Below, piece after piece: positions 6,102 to 6,157 of a stretch of 6,157 bases of DNA. The stretch is from positions 1 through 6,157 of the forward strand of contig JALUKJ010000459.1 of assembly GCA_027056615.1 (NCBI GenBank), written 5' to 3'. The translations under genes were made by a program, and so were the position numbers. Source of the stretch: Campylobacteraceae bacterium. GTDB lineage: Bacteria; Campylobacterota; Campylobacteria; Campylobacterales; Sulfurovaceae. A model generated the notes under the pieces. That model did not search any database. It was not told the DNA's origin and saw only the letters and a program-made list of their open reading frames with translations. How positions within the stretch are numbered: position 1 is the stretch's first letter; each line of letters opens with the position of its first letter.

Positions 6102-6157
6102 ATGAATAAAACGTTAACAACATCAATGATTCTTGGGTTAACCCTTGGTACAAATAT
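6102..6157 (+). CDS. N-terminus of a probable exported protein (3' end outside window)
   Basis: An ATG at 6102 opens a frame that runs off the window after 18 codons, reading MNKTLTTSMILGLTLGTN. A lysine near the start followed by a small, hydrophobic stretch looks like the beginning of a Sec signal peptide, so the product is probably periplasmic, outer-membrane or a secreted lipoprotein; the cleavage region is not visible. The start is supported by AAGG at 6088-6091, 10 bases upstream, and by a good promoter and structured leader. It is divergent from tamA. Too little is present to name a family. Confidence 0.7.
   Translation, partial: MNKTLTTSMILGLTLGTN

Overview
The window looks like ordinary chromosomal DNA of a low-GC Gram-negative bacterium, most likely a member of the Campylobacterota (Epsilonproteobacteria). 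The grounds are the strongly AT-rich composition, lysine- and asparagine-rich proteins, tight gene packing, promoters recognisable mainly by their -10 box, and an outer-membrane assembly gene pair that implies a two-membrane envelope. The genus cannot be fixed from the sequence alone; the phylum is an inference.

Layout: positions 1-411 (+) are the C-terminal 136 residues of a gene that begins before the window and that I do not recognise. It converges on a two-gene minus-strand operon, with only 27 bases between the two stop codons. The operon is read from right to left: tamA (5798-4104), encoding a 564-residue BamA/TamA-family outer-membrane barrel with three POTRA-type domains, then tamB (4107-439), encoding a 1222-residue inner-membrane-anchored TamB/DUF490 protein. 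The two genes share 4 bases (TTGA: TTG start of tamB, TGA stop of tamA). Positions 5799-6101 are a very AT-rich divergent intergenic region of about 300 bases. It holds a probable start-proximal promoter for tamA, a good sigma-70-type promoter for a rightward gene, several inverted repeats, and a strong hairpin at the very 5' end of the rightward transcript. Positions 6102-6157 (+) are the first 18 codons of a gene that appears to encode an exported protein.

How the genes work together: in well-studied Proteobacteria TamA sits in the outer membrane, and TamB is anchored in the inner membrane and spans the periplasm as a long beta-sheet groove contacting TamA's POTRA domains. The pair has been linked to outer-membrane protein assembly and, for TamB and other AsmA-like proteins, to phospholipid movement between the membranes. 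Here the overlap predicts co-translation and matched supply of the two partners.

I do not see a clearly new biological system. The points most worth a second look are a regular tandem repeat of 111 residues inside TamB (marks at residues 215, 326, 437 and 549), a tamA start with no Shine-Dalgarno sequence and a -10 box placed so that the mRNA could be leaderless, and the cluster of inverted repeats plus 5'-terminal hairpin that controls or protects the rightward transcript.
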